Shown in pieces: positions 15,237-24,905 of a DNA stretch of 35,036 nt. A program made the translations under genes and the position numbers. The notes under the pieces were generated by a model. It was not told the DNA's origin, made no database searches, and was given only the letters and a program-made list of their open reading frames with translations. Numbering within the stretch: the stretch's first letter is position 1; every line of letters starts with the position of its first letter. This DNA comes from Candidatus Udaeobacter sp. (lineage in GTDB: Bacteria > Verrucomicrobiota > Verrucomicrobiia > Chthoniobacterales > UBA10450): contig JAALOD010000005.1 of assembly GCA_013372845.1 (NCBI GenBank), positions 36,450-71,485 on the forward strand, given 5' to 3'.

Positions 15237-15740
15237 TCAATTCCTGTCGAATGAAGCAAACATTTCGGTTGACCCGCTTGCATTGGCTGGCGTGGCACCG
15301 GCAGGCCAAGTAATCTTAATGTCCGCCAATGTGGCTAGGTGTGTGTTGGGGCCATTGGGATTAGGACTGGTCGGAAAGAACATAATGTTCACCTGATAAC
15401 GAGACTGTTGTTGGATTGAAGCCGAGAATGTTCCGTCCTCAGCGAAAAAAAACGGCGGTACGCTCGTCGCTGATCCAACTGGATTTTGGGGTATTGGAAT
15501 CTGATATTGGGGTGATGTGGTGGCTCTACCCAGCGGGGTTGTTAGAGGCGTGGCTCGCAGATCGGCCATTACGGAGGCTAGGATGTTTGTCGCAGCGGTC
15601 TGCGATGTCGCGTTTCGATTTGTCTGAACACCGACAGGCATCAGGCCGAAAATTGCAATCAAGCAAAAGGCGGCAATACCGAGGGCGAGAGTCACTTCGA
15701 CGAGAGAAAACGCGGTATTAGAAGCGATGCAGCGCTTCAT
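15237..15740 (-). CDS. Verru_Chthon cassette protein B, prepilin-like, 167 aa
   Basis: A short leader MKRCIASNTA is followed by FSLVEVTLALGIAAFCLIAI, a type IV prepilin cleavage/methylation helix. Ala replaces the usual Gly at -1. The FGLMPVG turn after the helix is typical of cassette protein B. The ATG overlaps the stop of gene D (ATGA). The mature protein is about 157 residues, consistent with a minor pseudopilin that caps or primes a filament. Confidence 0.88.
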   Translation of the reverse strand: MKRCIASNTAFSLVEVTLALGIAAFCLIAIFGLMPVGVQTNRNATSQTAATNILASVMADLRATPLTTPLGRATTSPQYQIPIPQNPVGSATSVPPFFFAEDGTFSASIQQQSRYQVNIMFFPTSPNPNGPNTHLATLADIKITWPAGATPANASGSTEMFASFDRN

Positions 15741-16666
15741 CGCTGATAAATTTTGGTATTACCACCGAACCCAGTGATTTGGACTGCCGCAACGTTACCG
15801 GCGTAAATAAGTGTTGAGTCACCGCCGCCGATAGGAGCAGGGACAGCCGTACCATGCGTCTGAAGCAGACCCACCTCAATTACTCTCCTAACGTCGTACG
15901 TGCTGTTGATTCTGCACTCGCCAGTCGGACTAAACTGCAGCGTTTTCCGAAAATAGTACTGGGCTTCCGATTGAGAAGCGGCCGACAGCGGATACCAAAA
16001 AGGAAATTGTGAGTTTGTATATGGCGCAGTATTCGGAATCGCTGCGTTCAGTTCTCCGAATCGAGAATAGTTGTAGCCGACACCAAAGCCGTCATCTTGG
16101 AGGGGAGGCCGCGTGTTAAACGTATCCCCTGTTCCGTCGCCAATCGCAAAAAGCGGAAGATGGATGTTATGGATCTTCACCAATTTGTTTACCTGCGTTA
16201 GCCTCGTGGGATCGATAGGATCGGGATTAGTAGGGCTGTTCGGGTTGTAAATTGTCGTTCCATCTTTTGAAGCAACTATTGACATGACGAGCCTCCCGGT
16301 TCCTGCATTAGGCGGATTTGAAATATCCTCCTCGAAAAAACCGACCCAAGTGTAGGTGTTGTTTGCTTTCGCGTACGTGCGCGCGGTGTCGAGCGCGCCT
16401 TTGATAGTGTATGCGGCGCTGGTGACGTCGCCGGCGCTTTTGATGGTTGTGAACGCCGGAGCGATTAACACCAGCAAGATGGCAATGATGCCGACGACAA
16501 TCAGAAGTTCGAGCAACGTAAAAGCGCTGGCGCGCTCACGTTGCGAGAGTAAACGGAGTTCAACGATCCGTAATTGGCGAGCAGGTCGGCGGCTGACCTG
16601 TTCGACGGGCTCAGGGCAGGCTCCGCCGCCGACACAAAGCCGCTCGCTGGCTTGCTGGGGAAACAT
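15737..16666 (-). CDS. Verru_Chthon cassette protein D, prepilin-like, ~309 aa
   Basis: First gene of the cassette. The prepilin helix SA-FTLLELLIVVGIIAILLVL leads to AAYTIKGALDTARTYAKANN and TWVGFFEED, the conserved D-type start of the globular domain. The lead before the helix, about 48 residues from the ATG at 16666, is long. It includes ACPEPVEQ, the translation of a widespread intergenic repeat, so the true start may lie nearer the helix. No Shine-Dalgarno sequence supports 16666, and an alternative start at 16723 adds more unlikely sequence. Likely the major or a minor pseudopilin subunit. Confidence 0.85.
   Translation of the reverse strand: MFPQQASERLCVGGGACPEPVEQVSRRPARQLRIVELRLLSQRERASAFTLLELLIVVGIIAILLVLIAPAFTTIKSAGDVTSAAYTIKGALDTARTYAKANNTYTWVGFFEEDISNPPNAGTGRLVMSIVASKDGTTIYNPNSPTNPDPIDPTRLTQVNKLVKIHNIHLPLFAIGDGTGDTFNTRPPLQDDGFGVGYNYSRFGELNAAIPNTAPYTNSQFPFWYPLSAASQSEAQYYFRKTLQFSPTGECRINSTYDVRRVIEVGLLQTHGTAVPAPIGGGDSTLIYAGNVAAVQITGFGGNTKIYQR
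16594..16624. repeat. CCTGAGCCCGTCGAACAGG-type repeat
   Basis: The minus strand reads GCCTGCCCTGAGCCCGTC then GAACAGGTC, a short repeat that is scattered through many environmental bacterial genomes. It shows up in translations as 'PEPVE'. It lies within the annotated lead of cassette gene D. Confidence 0.6.
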
Positions 16667-16792
16667 GGGAGTGAAGGAGGAACGCGGATTATAGCAGAGC
16701 CCCGCCTTTACGCAAGACTGCAACGAAGCAAGTTAGTGCGCTGCTTAAAGCAAGGTCGGGATCCAACTCCTAGCGACTATGCCTTTTTCGTA

Positions 16793-17173
16793 TCATCGCC
16801 GATAAGGGAATCGCACGCTGGCTCGGTTTACTGGAAAGTGTTTCGTGTTGCGCGACACGAGCAGGCAATTGTCTGTAATCGCGCTCGCCCAGATAATCGC
16901 GTCTGGCAGCTTGAGCCGATATTCTCGGCGCAACTTCACGGCTTCTTCAGCCACTTGGGCCGTCAGCGGCACGAGGCGAAAATGACCAAGGAACCCACGG
17001 CGGACGTCTTCATCTGTCTGAGTCCGTGCGCCGGCCAATATTTCCATCCATGAGATGATACTGACGCAACATTCGTGATAACGCGCAATTTCCCTGGCCG
17101 CAGCCGCGTGACCATCGAGAAAATCTAGGAGAATGTCGCTGTCCAGCAGCGCATTCAACTCCGTCGACTCCAC
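16793..17173 (-). CDS. vapC: PIN-domain ribonuclease toxin (VapC family), 126 aa
   Basis: A PIN domain with its acidic metal-binding residues visible. Asp appears in LLDSDILLDFLDG (about 9-21), Glu in SWMEILAGA (about 41-49), Asp in LKLPDAIIWASA, and Asn in place of the fourth acid in SRNTKHF. VapC toxins cleave tRNA or other RNA. The start is GTG at 17173, 19 bases inside the antitoxin gene, the standard VapBC overlap. The Asn near the C-terminus is common in the family and does not imply inactivity. Confidence 0.88.
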   Translation of the reverse strand: MESTELNALLDSDILLDFLDGHAAAAREIARYHECCVSIISWMEILAGARTQTDEDVRRGFLGHFRLVPLTAQVAEEAVKLRREYRLKLPDAIIWASAITDNCLLVSRNTKHFPVNRASVRFPYRR

Positions 17174-17379
17174 TCGCGACGCACCCTGGCGACGCGCCGT
17201 GAAACATTCCCGCGCGTCTTGGACGCGCCAAAGAATGAGCGCAGATCGCGGACGGACGAGCTACGGAGGAAACGATCAAGCGCACGGCGGACCGCTTCCG
17301 CTCGGGAAATTTTTTCGCGGCGACAAACTAACGCTAGCTTTCTGACTTGTTCCTGGGGCAAATCGACGATCGTTCGCAT
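17155..17379 (-). CDS. Ribbon-helix-helix antitoxin of the VapC module, 74 aa
   Basis: The N-terminus MRTIVDLPQEQVRKLALVCRREK-ISRAEAVRRALDRFL has the strand-helix-helix pattern of MetJ/Arc-type antitoxins. The second half is basic and should wrap the PIN toxin. The gene precedes and overlaps the toxin gene. A 23-bp imperfect palindrome directly upstream of the start is a good candidate autoregulatory operator. Confidence 0.85.
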   Translation of the reverse strand: MRTIVDLPQEQVRKLALVCRREKISRAEAVRRALDRFLRSSSVRDLRSFFGASKTRGNVSRRVARVRREWSRRS

Positions 17380-17381
17380 GA

Positions 17382-17404
17382 ATGATATCGTCGTACGTTA
17401 TCAT
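17382..17404. promoter_or_regulatory. Candidate operator upstream of the antitoxin gene
   Basis: ATGATATCGTC-G-TACGTTATCAT pairs at 9 of 11 positions around a central G and ends three bases before the antitoxin ATG. Position and symmetry fit a dimeric ribbon-helix-helix repressor. A TTGACC on the minus strand just upstream could be a -35 box. Inferred only. Confidence 0.5.
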
Positions 17405-17749
17405 AGCCCGGTCAAGTGCACATCAGCCCATGACGTCCTGTCGATTAAACGGAAAACTCCGGAAGACAGAAATAGCGAAGTGCGAACCGACCAAGACGGG
17501 CATCGTCTATCAATCAAGGATAGAGGCAAAGCCCGCCTTTTATCCCGCTCTTGTGCAAGCATCCCGCTCTTGTGCAAGCGCAAGCATCAAACTCGCCAGA
17601 AACGTTAGCGCAAAAACAGCAGCAATTTCATAATGGCGATTGTAATCAACCTCTGGTTTTCTGTCTTCTTCGAATGACCATGGACGACGGGCCACGGAGC
17701 ATTGACTTCTGTTGCGGCTGAGGAGAGCCGCCTCTACAGTTTGCCCCTT
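17405..17749. other. Intergenic region with a 19-base tandem duplication
   Basis: No gene recognised. ATCCCGCTCTTGTGCAAGC occurs twice in direct tandem (17542-17560 and 17561-17579). The long reading on the minus strand across this region is a shadow of icd. The icd promoter should lie here but I could not place it. Confidence 0.6.
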
Positions 17750-18201
17750 ATGCCATATAAAGATGTCGCTCCGCCTGCAGGCGAAAAGATTACAAGAACC
17801 GACAAACTGAATGTGCCGGATCAACCGGTCATTCCGTTCATCCGCGGAGATGGAACCGGGCCGGACATCTGGGCCGCGAGCGTGCGCGTGTTCGATGCCG
17901 CGGTGGAAAAAGCATACGGCGGCAGAAAAAAGATCGCGTGGTTTGAAGTATACGCCGGCCAGGCAGCAAAGGACAAATTCGGTGAATGGCTGCCCGACGA
18001 TACCGTTGAAGCGTTCCGCGAGTATCACGTGGGGATCAAAGGTCCACTGACTACGCCGGTGGGCGGCGGCATTCGTTCGCTCAACGTTGCGTTGCGGCAG
18101 CTCCTCGATCTTTTCGTTTGCCTGCGGCCGGTGCAGTACTTCGATGGCGTCCCCTCGCCTCTTAAGCATCCGGAAAAAGTTAATATGGTGATCTTCCGCG
18201 C

Positions 18202-19062
<861 letters not shown>

Positions 19063-19187
19063 GGGCGAATACGAGGGGCCGCATGTCGAAGCTCAAAGGA
19101 ATGAAGAAGCACTGGCGCGATTCGTTAGATCGTTACACCGTTACATCGGGTTTACCACCTCACTATTCAGCGATTCCACGATTTAAC

Positions 19188-21458
19188 ATGGCGAAGTTCT
19201 TCGTCATTTGTTTGCTGCTAGGTTTGTCAGCAGGAGCCGGCAGCTCACTGGCTGAAAAGCGCAACATCACCGAAAAAGATCTGTTCGATTTCGTCTGGAT
19301 AGGAGACCCGCAAATTTCGCCGGACGGATCGAGCGTGGCGTTTGTGCGCATTACGGTTAATGAGAAGAAGGAAGGGTACAACACCTCCATCTGGACTGTG
19401 CCGATCGCGGGCGGCGAAGCGCCCCATCAAATAACAAAGGGCGATCACGATTCCACGCCTCAATGGTCGCCGGACGGGAAATACTTGCTGTTTCTTCGCG
19501 CGACCGAGAAGAACGGCAAGCCCGAGCCGCCACAACTGGCGATCCTGCCAATGGCGGGCGGCGATTCATTTGTCTTTACCGATCTGCCGAAAGGCACGGG
19601 GAGTCCGAGCTGGGCGCCGGATGGAAAAACAATCGCGTTCACAAGCGAGACAAACGCGGAAGACCTGGCCAAACAGGAAAAGAAAAAAGCAAAAGAAGAA
19701 GAGGCAAAAAAAGCGGGCAGTGGAAATGCTCCCGCAGGCGCAGATGAACGCGAGAGCGATGTTCGCGTGATCACGCGCGCAGTTTATCGACAGGACAATG
19801 AAGGCTACATCGACCCTAAGCATCCCACACACATCTGGCTCGTGAGCGCGCCGCGCAGTGCCGGCGAAAAAGTAAAACCACGCCAGCTCACTACGGGCCG
19901 ATTCGATGAAGATAGCGTCACCTGGTCCAAGGACGGTTCACAGATTTATTTCACATCGGACCGGAATTACGAACCGTACTACGAGCTGCCAAAGACTGAT
20001 CTTTATTCGGTGGCGACAGCCGGCGGCGAACCAGCAAAAATCACAACGATTGATTTACAGATCGGGGGTTTTGGCCCCGGCGGAGGGGCGCTGTCGCTCA
20101 GCCCCGATGGGAAACAGGTCGCGTTTACCGCATCAACCACACGTCCGATTACCTCATACACGCAGCCCGATCTCTGGGTCCTCGATCTTTTGCCAAACGC
20201 AAAGCCGCGCAATTTGACGGCGAACTTTGATTTCGATGTGCCCGGGTTCGTGATTGGGGACGGCGCGCCGCCGCGGGCAGGTGGACAAAACAAGCCGATC
20301 TGGACGCCAGATGGCAAAGGCCTTATCGCCGTTTACACGAAGGAAGGGAAAGCAAATCTCGCGCTGTTCGATCTGCCTGTAGCCCAGGACGCCGATCTCG
20401 GCAGGGCCGGAGTGCACGATCTAACTTCTGGAAACCAGGGGGTGATGAGTTTTCGCGCGTTGCCTGACGCCGCGAAGTTGATTTACGTAGTTTCGACACC
20501 AACACGCATCAATGATCTTTTTGTCTTGGATCGCGCGACCGGCGACGCGCAGCCCAAACAATTGACGCATGTCAATGACGAGCTGTTCTCCAAGCTAAAC
20601 TTAACCGAGCCGGAAGAGATTTGGTACGACAGCTTTGACGGCAAGCATATTCAAGCCTGGTTGCAGGAACCGCCGAACTTCGATCCACACAAGAAATACC
20701 CGTTGATCCTGAATATTCACGGCGGACCGCACGTTGCGTACGGTTATGTTTTCGATCACGAATTCCAGTGGATGGCGGCCAAGGGTTATGTGGTGCTTTA
20801 CCCGAATCCGCGCGGCAGTACCACTTACGGTCAGGAATTTGGAAACATCATTCAGTATCATTACCCAGGGGACGACTACAAAGACCTAATGGCCGGTGTG
20901 GATGAGGCGATTAAGCTCGGTTACATCGACGATAAGAAGCTCGGCGTAACCGGCGGCAGCGGCGGCGGATTGCTGACCAACTGGGTCGTGGGCCAGACCA
21001 ACCGCTTTGCCGCAGCCGTCGCGCAACGCGATATCGCCAGCTGGGAAGATTGGTGGTATTCGGGGGACTTCACGCTCTTCCAGCCGACCTGGTTCAAAGT
21101 GCCGCCATTCGAAGATCCCCAGGAGTATCGAGCGCGTTCGCCGATCAACTCCATCAAGAATGTGACGACGCCGATGATGTTTATCCTCGGCGAAGCGGAT
21201 TACCGGACGCCGCCGGGCTCGGGCGGAGAACAAATGTTTCGCGCGCTAAAATTCCGCAAGATTCCGACCGTGATGGTTCGATTTCCCAACGAATCACACG
21301 AACTTTCTCGCTCCGGTCAGCCGTGGCACCGCGTCGAGCGTCTACAGCATATTGTGGGTTGGTTCGATCACTGGCTACTGGGTACGCCCAAGCCAGAATA
21401 CGAGGTCGCAGCACCAGAGGAAGCGCCAGCTAAGAAAGGCAGCATGCCGGCCAAATAG
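19188..21458 (+). CDS. Secreted S9-family serine peptidase, 756 aa
   Basis: Begins with a signal peptide (MAKFFVICLLLGLSAGAGSSLA, cleavage likely before EKRN). Several WD40-like PD40 propeller blades follow (ISPDGSSVAF, WSPDGKYLLF, WAPDGKTIAF, WSKDGSQIYF, LSPDGKQVAF). The C-terminal alpha/beta-hydrolase domain has the triad Ser591 (GGSGGG), Asp671 (LGEADYRTPP) and His704 (NESHELS). This matches dipeptidyl/acylaminoacyl peptidases. A Lys/Glu-rich loop interrupts the third blade region. Start 19188 is chosen because the signal peptide opens there; a GTG at 19059 overlaps the icd stop but adds 43 implausible residues. Likely periplasmic peptide scavenging. Confidence 0.92.
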   Translation: MAKFFVICLLLGLSAGAGSSLAEKRNITEKDLFDFVWIGDPQISPDGSSVAFVRITVNEKKEGYNTSIWTVPIAGGEAPHQITKGDHDSTPQWSPDGKYLLFLRATEKNGKPEPPQLAILPMAGGDSFVFTDLPKGTGSPSWAPDGKTIAFTSETNAEDLAKQEKKKAKEEEAKKAGSGNAPAGADERESDVRVITRAVYRQDNEGYIDPKHPTHIWLVSAPRSAGEKVKPRQLTTGRFDEDSVTWSKDGSQIYFTSDRNYEPYYELPKTDLYSVATAGGEPAKITTIDLQIGGFGPGGGALSLSPDGKQVAFTASTTRPITSYTQPDLWVLDLLPNAKPRNLTANFDFDVPGFVIGDGAPPRAGGQNKPIWTPDGKGLIAVYTKEGKANLALFDLPVAQDADLGRAGVHDLTSGNQGVMSFRALPDAAKLIYVVSTPTRINDLFVLDRATGDAQPKQLTHVNDELFSKLNLTEPEEIWYDSFDGKHIQAWLQEPPNFDPHKKYPLILNIHGGPHVAYGYVFDHEFQWMAAKGYVVLYPNPRGSTTYGQEFGNIIQYHYPGDDYKDLMAGVDEAIKLGYIDDKKLGVTGGSGGGLLTNWVVGQTNRFAAAVAQRDIASWEDWWYSGDFTLFQPTWFKVPPFEDPQEYRARSPINSIKNVTTPMMFILGEADYRTPPGSGGEQMFRALKFRKIPTVMVRFPNESHELSRSGQPWHRVERLQHIVGWFDHWLLGTPKPEYEVAAPEEAPAKKGSMPAK

Positions 21459-21478
21459 GCCCGGCCGTCCGAGCAGAA

Positions 21479-21570
21479 GGTTAAAAAGTTAAAACAGTTA
21501 AAAGGTTACAATGTCACCTACCGCCAGTCTCTTCCGACGCAAATCTGGCTTTAACCTGTTAACTTTGTAA
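21479..21570. repeat. GTTAAA-rich inverted repeat between convergent genes
   Basis: The left arm has GGTTAAAAAG, TTAAAACAG and TTAAAAGGTTAC units, and the right arm has TTTAACCTG, TTAACTTTG and TAAC. It resembles the element at 9214-9308 and fills the gap between the S9 peptidase and dltB, where a bidirectional terminator would be expected. Confidence 0.65.
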
Positions 21571-21574
21571 CGCT

Positions 21575-23062
21575 CTAACTCGTCTCACGGACATCAATTA
21601 CTCTGGGCGAATCAGTTAGCTCCTGCTTTGTCCCAGCAACACGAAGATGGATCACGTGTGGACGCTGGTCTCTGAGCTGCGGCGGAGTCGGAATCTTAAA
21701 GGCATGCCGGCCGTTTCCGTAACCGGCATCCACCAGATCCTCCCGGAACTGATTCGCCGGGAACGCCATGACATACTGGTCACGATCCCAAAGTTCAATA
21801 TGGACCTCAGCGTCCCCATCGTTTTTGTCCCAAATCCAGCCAGAAATTGCCGTGCAGTCTGCGTGCTCGATTTTGCTGGCAAAATGCGGCAGCGGTGCAG
21901 CGCCAATGCGTCCCGAAAAAATCAGCAAGCCGAAGCAAACAAACTGGAACGTGATGAAGGTAGCCACGACCCGCGAGACAAGACCGTCGCGCCAATAGCG
22001 GTGCGCCTTGCTCCAGCGGGAAAAAATGTGGAACGCGGAGAGCAACACCGCCTGATAAAATCCGTAGACAATGTAGTGCAGCTCAGGCCCGTGCCAGAGT
22101 CCCATAAGTCCAAAGGCTAGAAAATAGCCTGCGATCGGGGCGACTTCCTTATGCGCAAACCATTTGCCGCGCATCGCCGCGTAGAGAAAGCGCATGTAGA
22201 CATGGTCGCGAAACCAAAATGAAAGAGTGATATGCCAGCGATTCCAGAAATCGCGGATATTCCGGGCGAGAAACGGCCGATCGAAGTTTTCCGGAGTATG
22301 GACACCGAAAAGATAACTCAGAGCAATGGCGAAAGCGCTGTAGCCGGCAAAATCAAAAAACAAATAGAAGCTGTAGGCATACATGTAGCTGACCAACGCC
22401 GGGAAGCTCCCACTGCTGGCGGCTCGCTCCAGCCAGTATTGTTTAATCAGCGCGGCAAGGATGAATTTGTAAAAGAACCCCCGAAAAATGCGATGCACTG
22501 CGCCGTCGAGATCGATAAGGAATTCAGCGCGCGTTCGCCTCTTTCTCCATTCGCCTGCGAACCGTTGGAACCGGTCAATTGGGCCGGCTGAAATGGTTGG
22601 GAAGAAAAAAAGGAACATCGTGAAATCGAGTGTCCCAGGCAGAGCGATGACTTTGTCCCGCAGGCAAAATACGACATCCAACGCCCGAAACGTGATGTAC
22701 GAAATTCCGAGAAAACCAAACTCGCTCGCCGGCGACACCACCGGAAAAAATTTGGACGCTGCAAGCGGAAGCACGCTTGCCGCGACCGCAACATAGAACG
22801 GCCAGCCGGCCCGTGCCCCGCTTTTTGCAAATACGCACACCATTGCCCATTGCCAGACGGCGAAACCGATGACGATCCAGATTTCGCGAACTGCAAAATG
22901 TGGTCGAATGTCTAATGCCCCGTGATACTGCACGATGAGCATCGCGGCGGTCACCAGGGTCGCCCAGCGCCAGCCAGCTTTGCCAAACAGACCCAGAATG
23001 AGCGTCGGAACTACTGCGTAAAGCAGCAGCCCAAAATACGTGAAATCGGCGTAGGGAATCAC
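21575..23062 (-). CDS. dltB: DltB-like MBOAT acyltransferase with extra C-terminal domain, 495 aa
   Basis: A polytopic membrane-bound O-acyltransferase with about 11 hydrophobic segments up to residue ~384. The conserved histidines are visible in WNRWHITLSFWFRDH (His277) and GLWHGPELHYIVYG (His324), as in DltB. DltB passes D-alanine from the carrier DltC across the membrane. Residues ~395-490 form an additional soluble domain (HADCTAISGWIWD, then LVDAGYGNGRHAFKIPTPPQ and PHVIHLRVAG) that standard DltB lacks; a similar module occurs attached to other glycan enzymes. The ATG overlaps the dltA stop (ATGA). Last gene of the dlt operon. Confidence 0.9.
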   Translation of the reverse strand: MIPYADFTYFGLLLYAVVPTLILGLFGKAGWRWATLVTAAMLIVQYHGALDIRPHFAVREIWIVIGFAVWQWAMVCVFAKSGARAGWPFYVAVAASVLPLAASKFFPVVSPASEFGFLGISYITFRALDVVFCLRDKVIALPGTLDFTMFLFFFPTISAGPIDRFQRFAGEWRKRRTRAEFLIDLDGAVHRIFRGFFYKFILAALIKQYWLERAASSGSFPALVSYMYAYSFYLFFDFAGYSAFAIALSYLFGVHTPENFDRPFLARNIRDFWNRWHITLSFWFRDHVYMRFLYAAMRGKWFAHKEVAPIAGYFLAFGLMGLWHGPELHYIVYGFYQAVLLSAFHIFSRWSKAHRYWRDGLVSRVVATFITFQFVCFGLLIFSGRIGAAPLPHFASKIEHADCTAISGWIWDKNDGDAEVHIELWDRDQYVMAFPANQFREDLVDAGYGNGRHAFKIPTPPQLRDQRPHVIHLRVAGTKQELTDSPRVIDVRETS

Positions 23063-24516
23063 AGAGACTGAGCCAGGCGGGCTCTGTCGGCCTTGCCATT
23101 CGCCGTCAGCGGAAAAGCATCGAGAAAAACGAATTTGCGCGGCAACATGTACACTGGCAGCCGCTCGGCCAACTGCCGTCGCATCGACTGTGTTAGCTCG
23201 AAATGCGATGCCTCAATTCGGCTGCTGAGCACTACAAAAGCGGCGAGCGACTGGGCCGAGCCGTTCTTAATCACCGGGGTTACTACTGCGTCCCTTACCG
23301 AGGGCAACGCCAGAAGGTTTGCTTCGACATCGCCAACTTCGATGCGGTAGCCGCTGAGCTTGAGCTGCGAATCCATGCGGCCCTCAAAAAAAAGCAAGCC
23401 ATCACGAAATCGGCCCCGGTCGCCGGTCCGATAGGCACGCCGATCGCAATGCTTAAAGAAGGCGGCTGCCGTGAGCTCGGGCCGCCCGAGGTAGCCTGGG
23501 CTAACATTTGGTCCCGCGATAACAATCTCGCCTTGCTCATTTGCTGGTAAAGTTTCGCCAGCTTCGTTCACAACGAGAACATCGGTCCCGGGCGTCCCGC
23601 GTCCCACTGGTAACGCCGAATACTTTTCCAAAATTGAAAGGTCTATCCGTACGGAAGTGGTGGCCACCGTCGCCTCGGTCGGTCCATACATGTTCCATAC
23701 TTGCGCTCGCGGAAAGCGCTCAAGCAGACGAGCCGCAGTTTGCGCGGCGAGCGTCTCGCCGCAAAAAAGAAAACGCCGAATGCGTGGAAGCATTGCCTCT
23801 GTGAACTTCTCTTCAATCAGACACATTTGTGCGAACGATGGCGTAGAGACCCAAGTGGTCGCACCGGAATTTCCTAGCGCGCGATAAAGCATTTTCGGAT
23901 TTGCCACCAGATCGCGGCCTATGCTGAAAAGAGTCCCTCCCGTGGCAAGGCTGCAATACAGATCCATCACCGAGAGATCGAATGAGAATGGCGCCGTATT
24001 CAGGAAGGTCTCCCCTAGAGGGACGAACTTCTGTTCCTCAAGCATCCATCCAACGAAATGCTCCAGGCACCCAAGCGTAATGATAACTCCTTTCGGCTCT
24101 CCGGTGCTGCCGCTGGTGAACAGTATATAAAACGGGTCATCGCGCTGCGCGCGGATAGCCGGAGCGGGCGCGTCAGCGCCGGAAAGTTTTGCGACGTCTT
24201 CGGGCGCGAGAACCAACGCAGGGCGCGAGATTGCGAGAATTTTGTCGATGCGTTGCTGTGGCAATACCGTGTCCAGCGGGACATATGGCCTGTGGGATTT
24301 TATCGCTCCCAGAAACGCGATGAGCATCTCCGGCTCTCGATGCCCCAGCACCGCGACGGGGGCGCGATCGTTGCCGAAGCGTTTTGCCAGGTAGGCCGCG
24401 AGGGCATCTGAACGCCGGCGCAGCTCGCCATAGGTCAGCCTTTGATCTCCGCTGATATGTGCGATCGCATTCGGAGCCGCAAGCGCCCAATGATCGATTT
24501 GTTCGATGAGATCCAC
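23059..24516 (-). CDS. dltA: D-alanine--carrier protein ligase DltA, 485 aa
   Basis: An adenylate-forming enzyme that activates D-alanine with ATP and loads it on DltC. Core motifs: FTSGSTGEPKG at about 133-143 (P-loop-like A3), MYGPTEATVATTS (A5), YRTGDRG (A7), SGYRIEVGDVE (A8) and the catalytic Lys475 in TANGKADR (A10). The compact length of about 485 residues, with no condensation or thiolation domain, is that of DltA rather than a peptide synthetase. It begins at GTG 24516, immediately after the dltX stop, and overlaps dltB at its end. Confidence 0.93.
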   Translation of the reverse strand: MDLIEQIDHWALAAPNAIAHISGDQRLTYGELRRRSDALAAYLAKRFGNDRAPVAVLGHREPEMLIAFLGAIKSHRPYVPLDTVLPQQRIDKILAISRPALVLAPEDVAKLSGADAPAPAIRAQRDDPFYILFTSGSTGEPKGVIITLGCLEHFVGWMLEEQKFVPLGETFLNTAPFSFDLSVMDLYCSLATGGTLFSIGRDLVANPKMLYRALGNSGATTWVSTPSFAQMCLIEEKFTEAMLPRIRRFLFCGETLAAQTAARLLERFPRAQVWNMYGPTEATVATTSVRIDLSILEKYSALPVGRGTPGTDVLVVNEAGETLPANEQGEIVIAGPNVSPGYLGRPELTAAAFFKHCDRRAYRTGDRGRFRDGLLFFEGRMDSQLKLSGYRIEVGDVEANLLALPSVRDAVVTPVIKNGSAQSLAAFVVLSSRIEASHFELTQSMRRQLAERLPVYMLPRKFVFLDAFPLTANGKADRARLAQSL

Positions 24517-24654
24517 TCAAAAACCCTGATAAACAAATGGCGGCGTCGAAAAGTCGCCACGACCGTACATCGCGATCAGGCCCACAATAATAGCGAGGTA
24601 ATACAGAATCAGCAGCGCCCGCCAGAGCGCTGGATGTGCCCCGATCCAGCTCAC
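24517..24654 (-). CDS. dltX: DltX-like small membrane protein, 45 aa
   Basis: A very short gene between dltC and dltA. A single membrane helix, ALLILYYLAIIVGLIAMYG (about 13-31), leads to the C-terminal motif PPFVYQGF, which ends the protein. DltX of Gram-positive dlt operons is about 45-50 residues, has one helix and ends in a conserved F-[IV]-Y-x-x-F hexapeptide whose Tyr has been implicated as the D-alanine relay; this fits exactly (FVYQGF). The GTG start overlaps the dltC stop (GTGA), and its TGA is directly followed by the dltA GTG. The strongest single piece of evidence that the locus is a genuine D-alanylation system. Confidence 0.85.
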   Translation of the reverse strand: MSWIGAHPALWRALLILYYLAIIVGLIAMYGRGDFSTPPFVYQGF

Positions 24655-24905
24655 ACGTTCACCTGCATCCGGCTCTCAAGGTCAGCGATAATCTTACGCG
24701 GCGTCTCCCAATTTTCGCGCTCGAACTCCGACGGTGAAATCTTGAGACCAAATTCCTCCTCGATTCTTACCATCAACTCCACCGTTTTAATCGAGTCCAA
24801 CAGCTGGCACTCATACAGCGGCAACTCGAGGTTACTCCGGACCTCATCGGTTTCAGCGACCGAGGCCAAAAGTTGTAACGCTTGCTCGCGAAACACCGCA
24901 CTCAT
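24651..24905 (-). CDS. dltC: D-alanyl carrier protein DltC, 84 aa
   Basis: An acyl-carrier-type protein. The phosphopantetheine attachment serine is Ser38 in LLDSIKTVELMV. The following IEEEFGLKISPSEFERENWETPRKI matches DltC (conserved W-x-TP-x-KI) better than fatty-acid ACP, which has DSLD. Start ATG 24905 overlaps the TGA of the small gene upstream (ATGA); a GTG at 24917 is less likely. The loaded carrier would interact with DltB from the cytoplasm. Confidence 0.9.
   Translation of the reverse strand: MSAVFREQALQLLASVAETDEVRSNLELPLYECQLLDSIKTVELMVRIEEEFGLKISPSEFERENWETPRKIIADLESRMQVNV

Noticed and set aside
17542..17579. Two 19-base direct repeats as CRISPR or an attachment site
   Set aside because: Only two abutting copies with no spacer, integrase or tRNA end; a simple tandem duplication.
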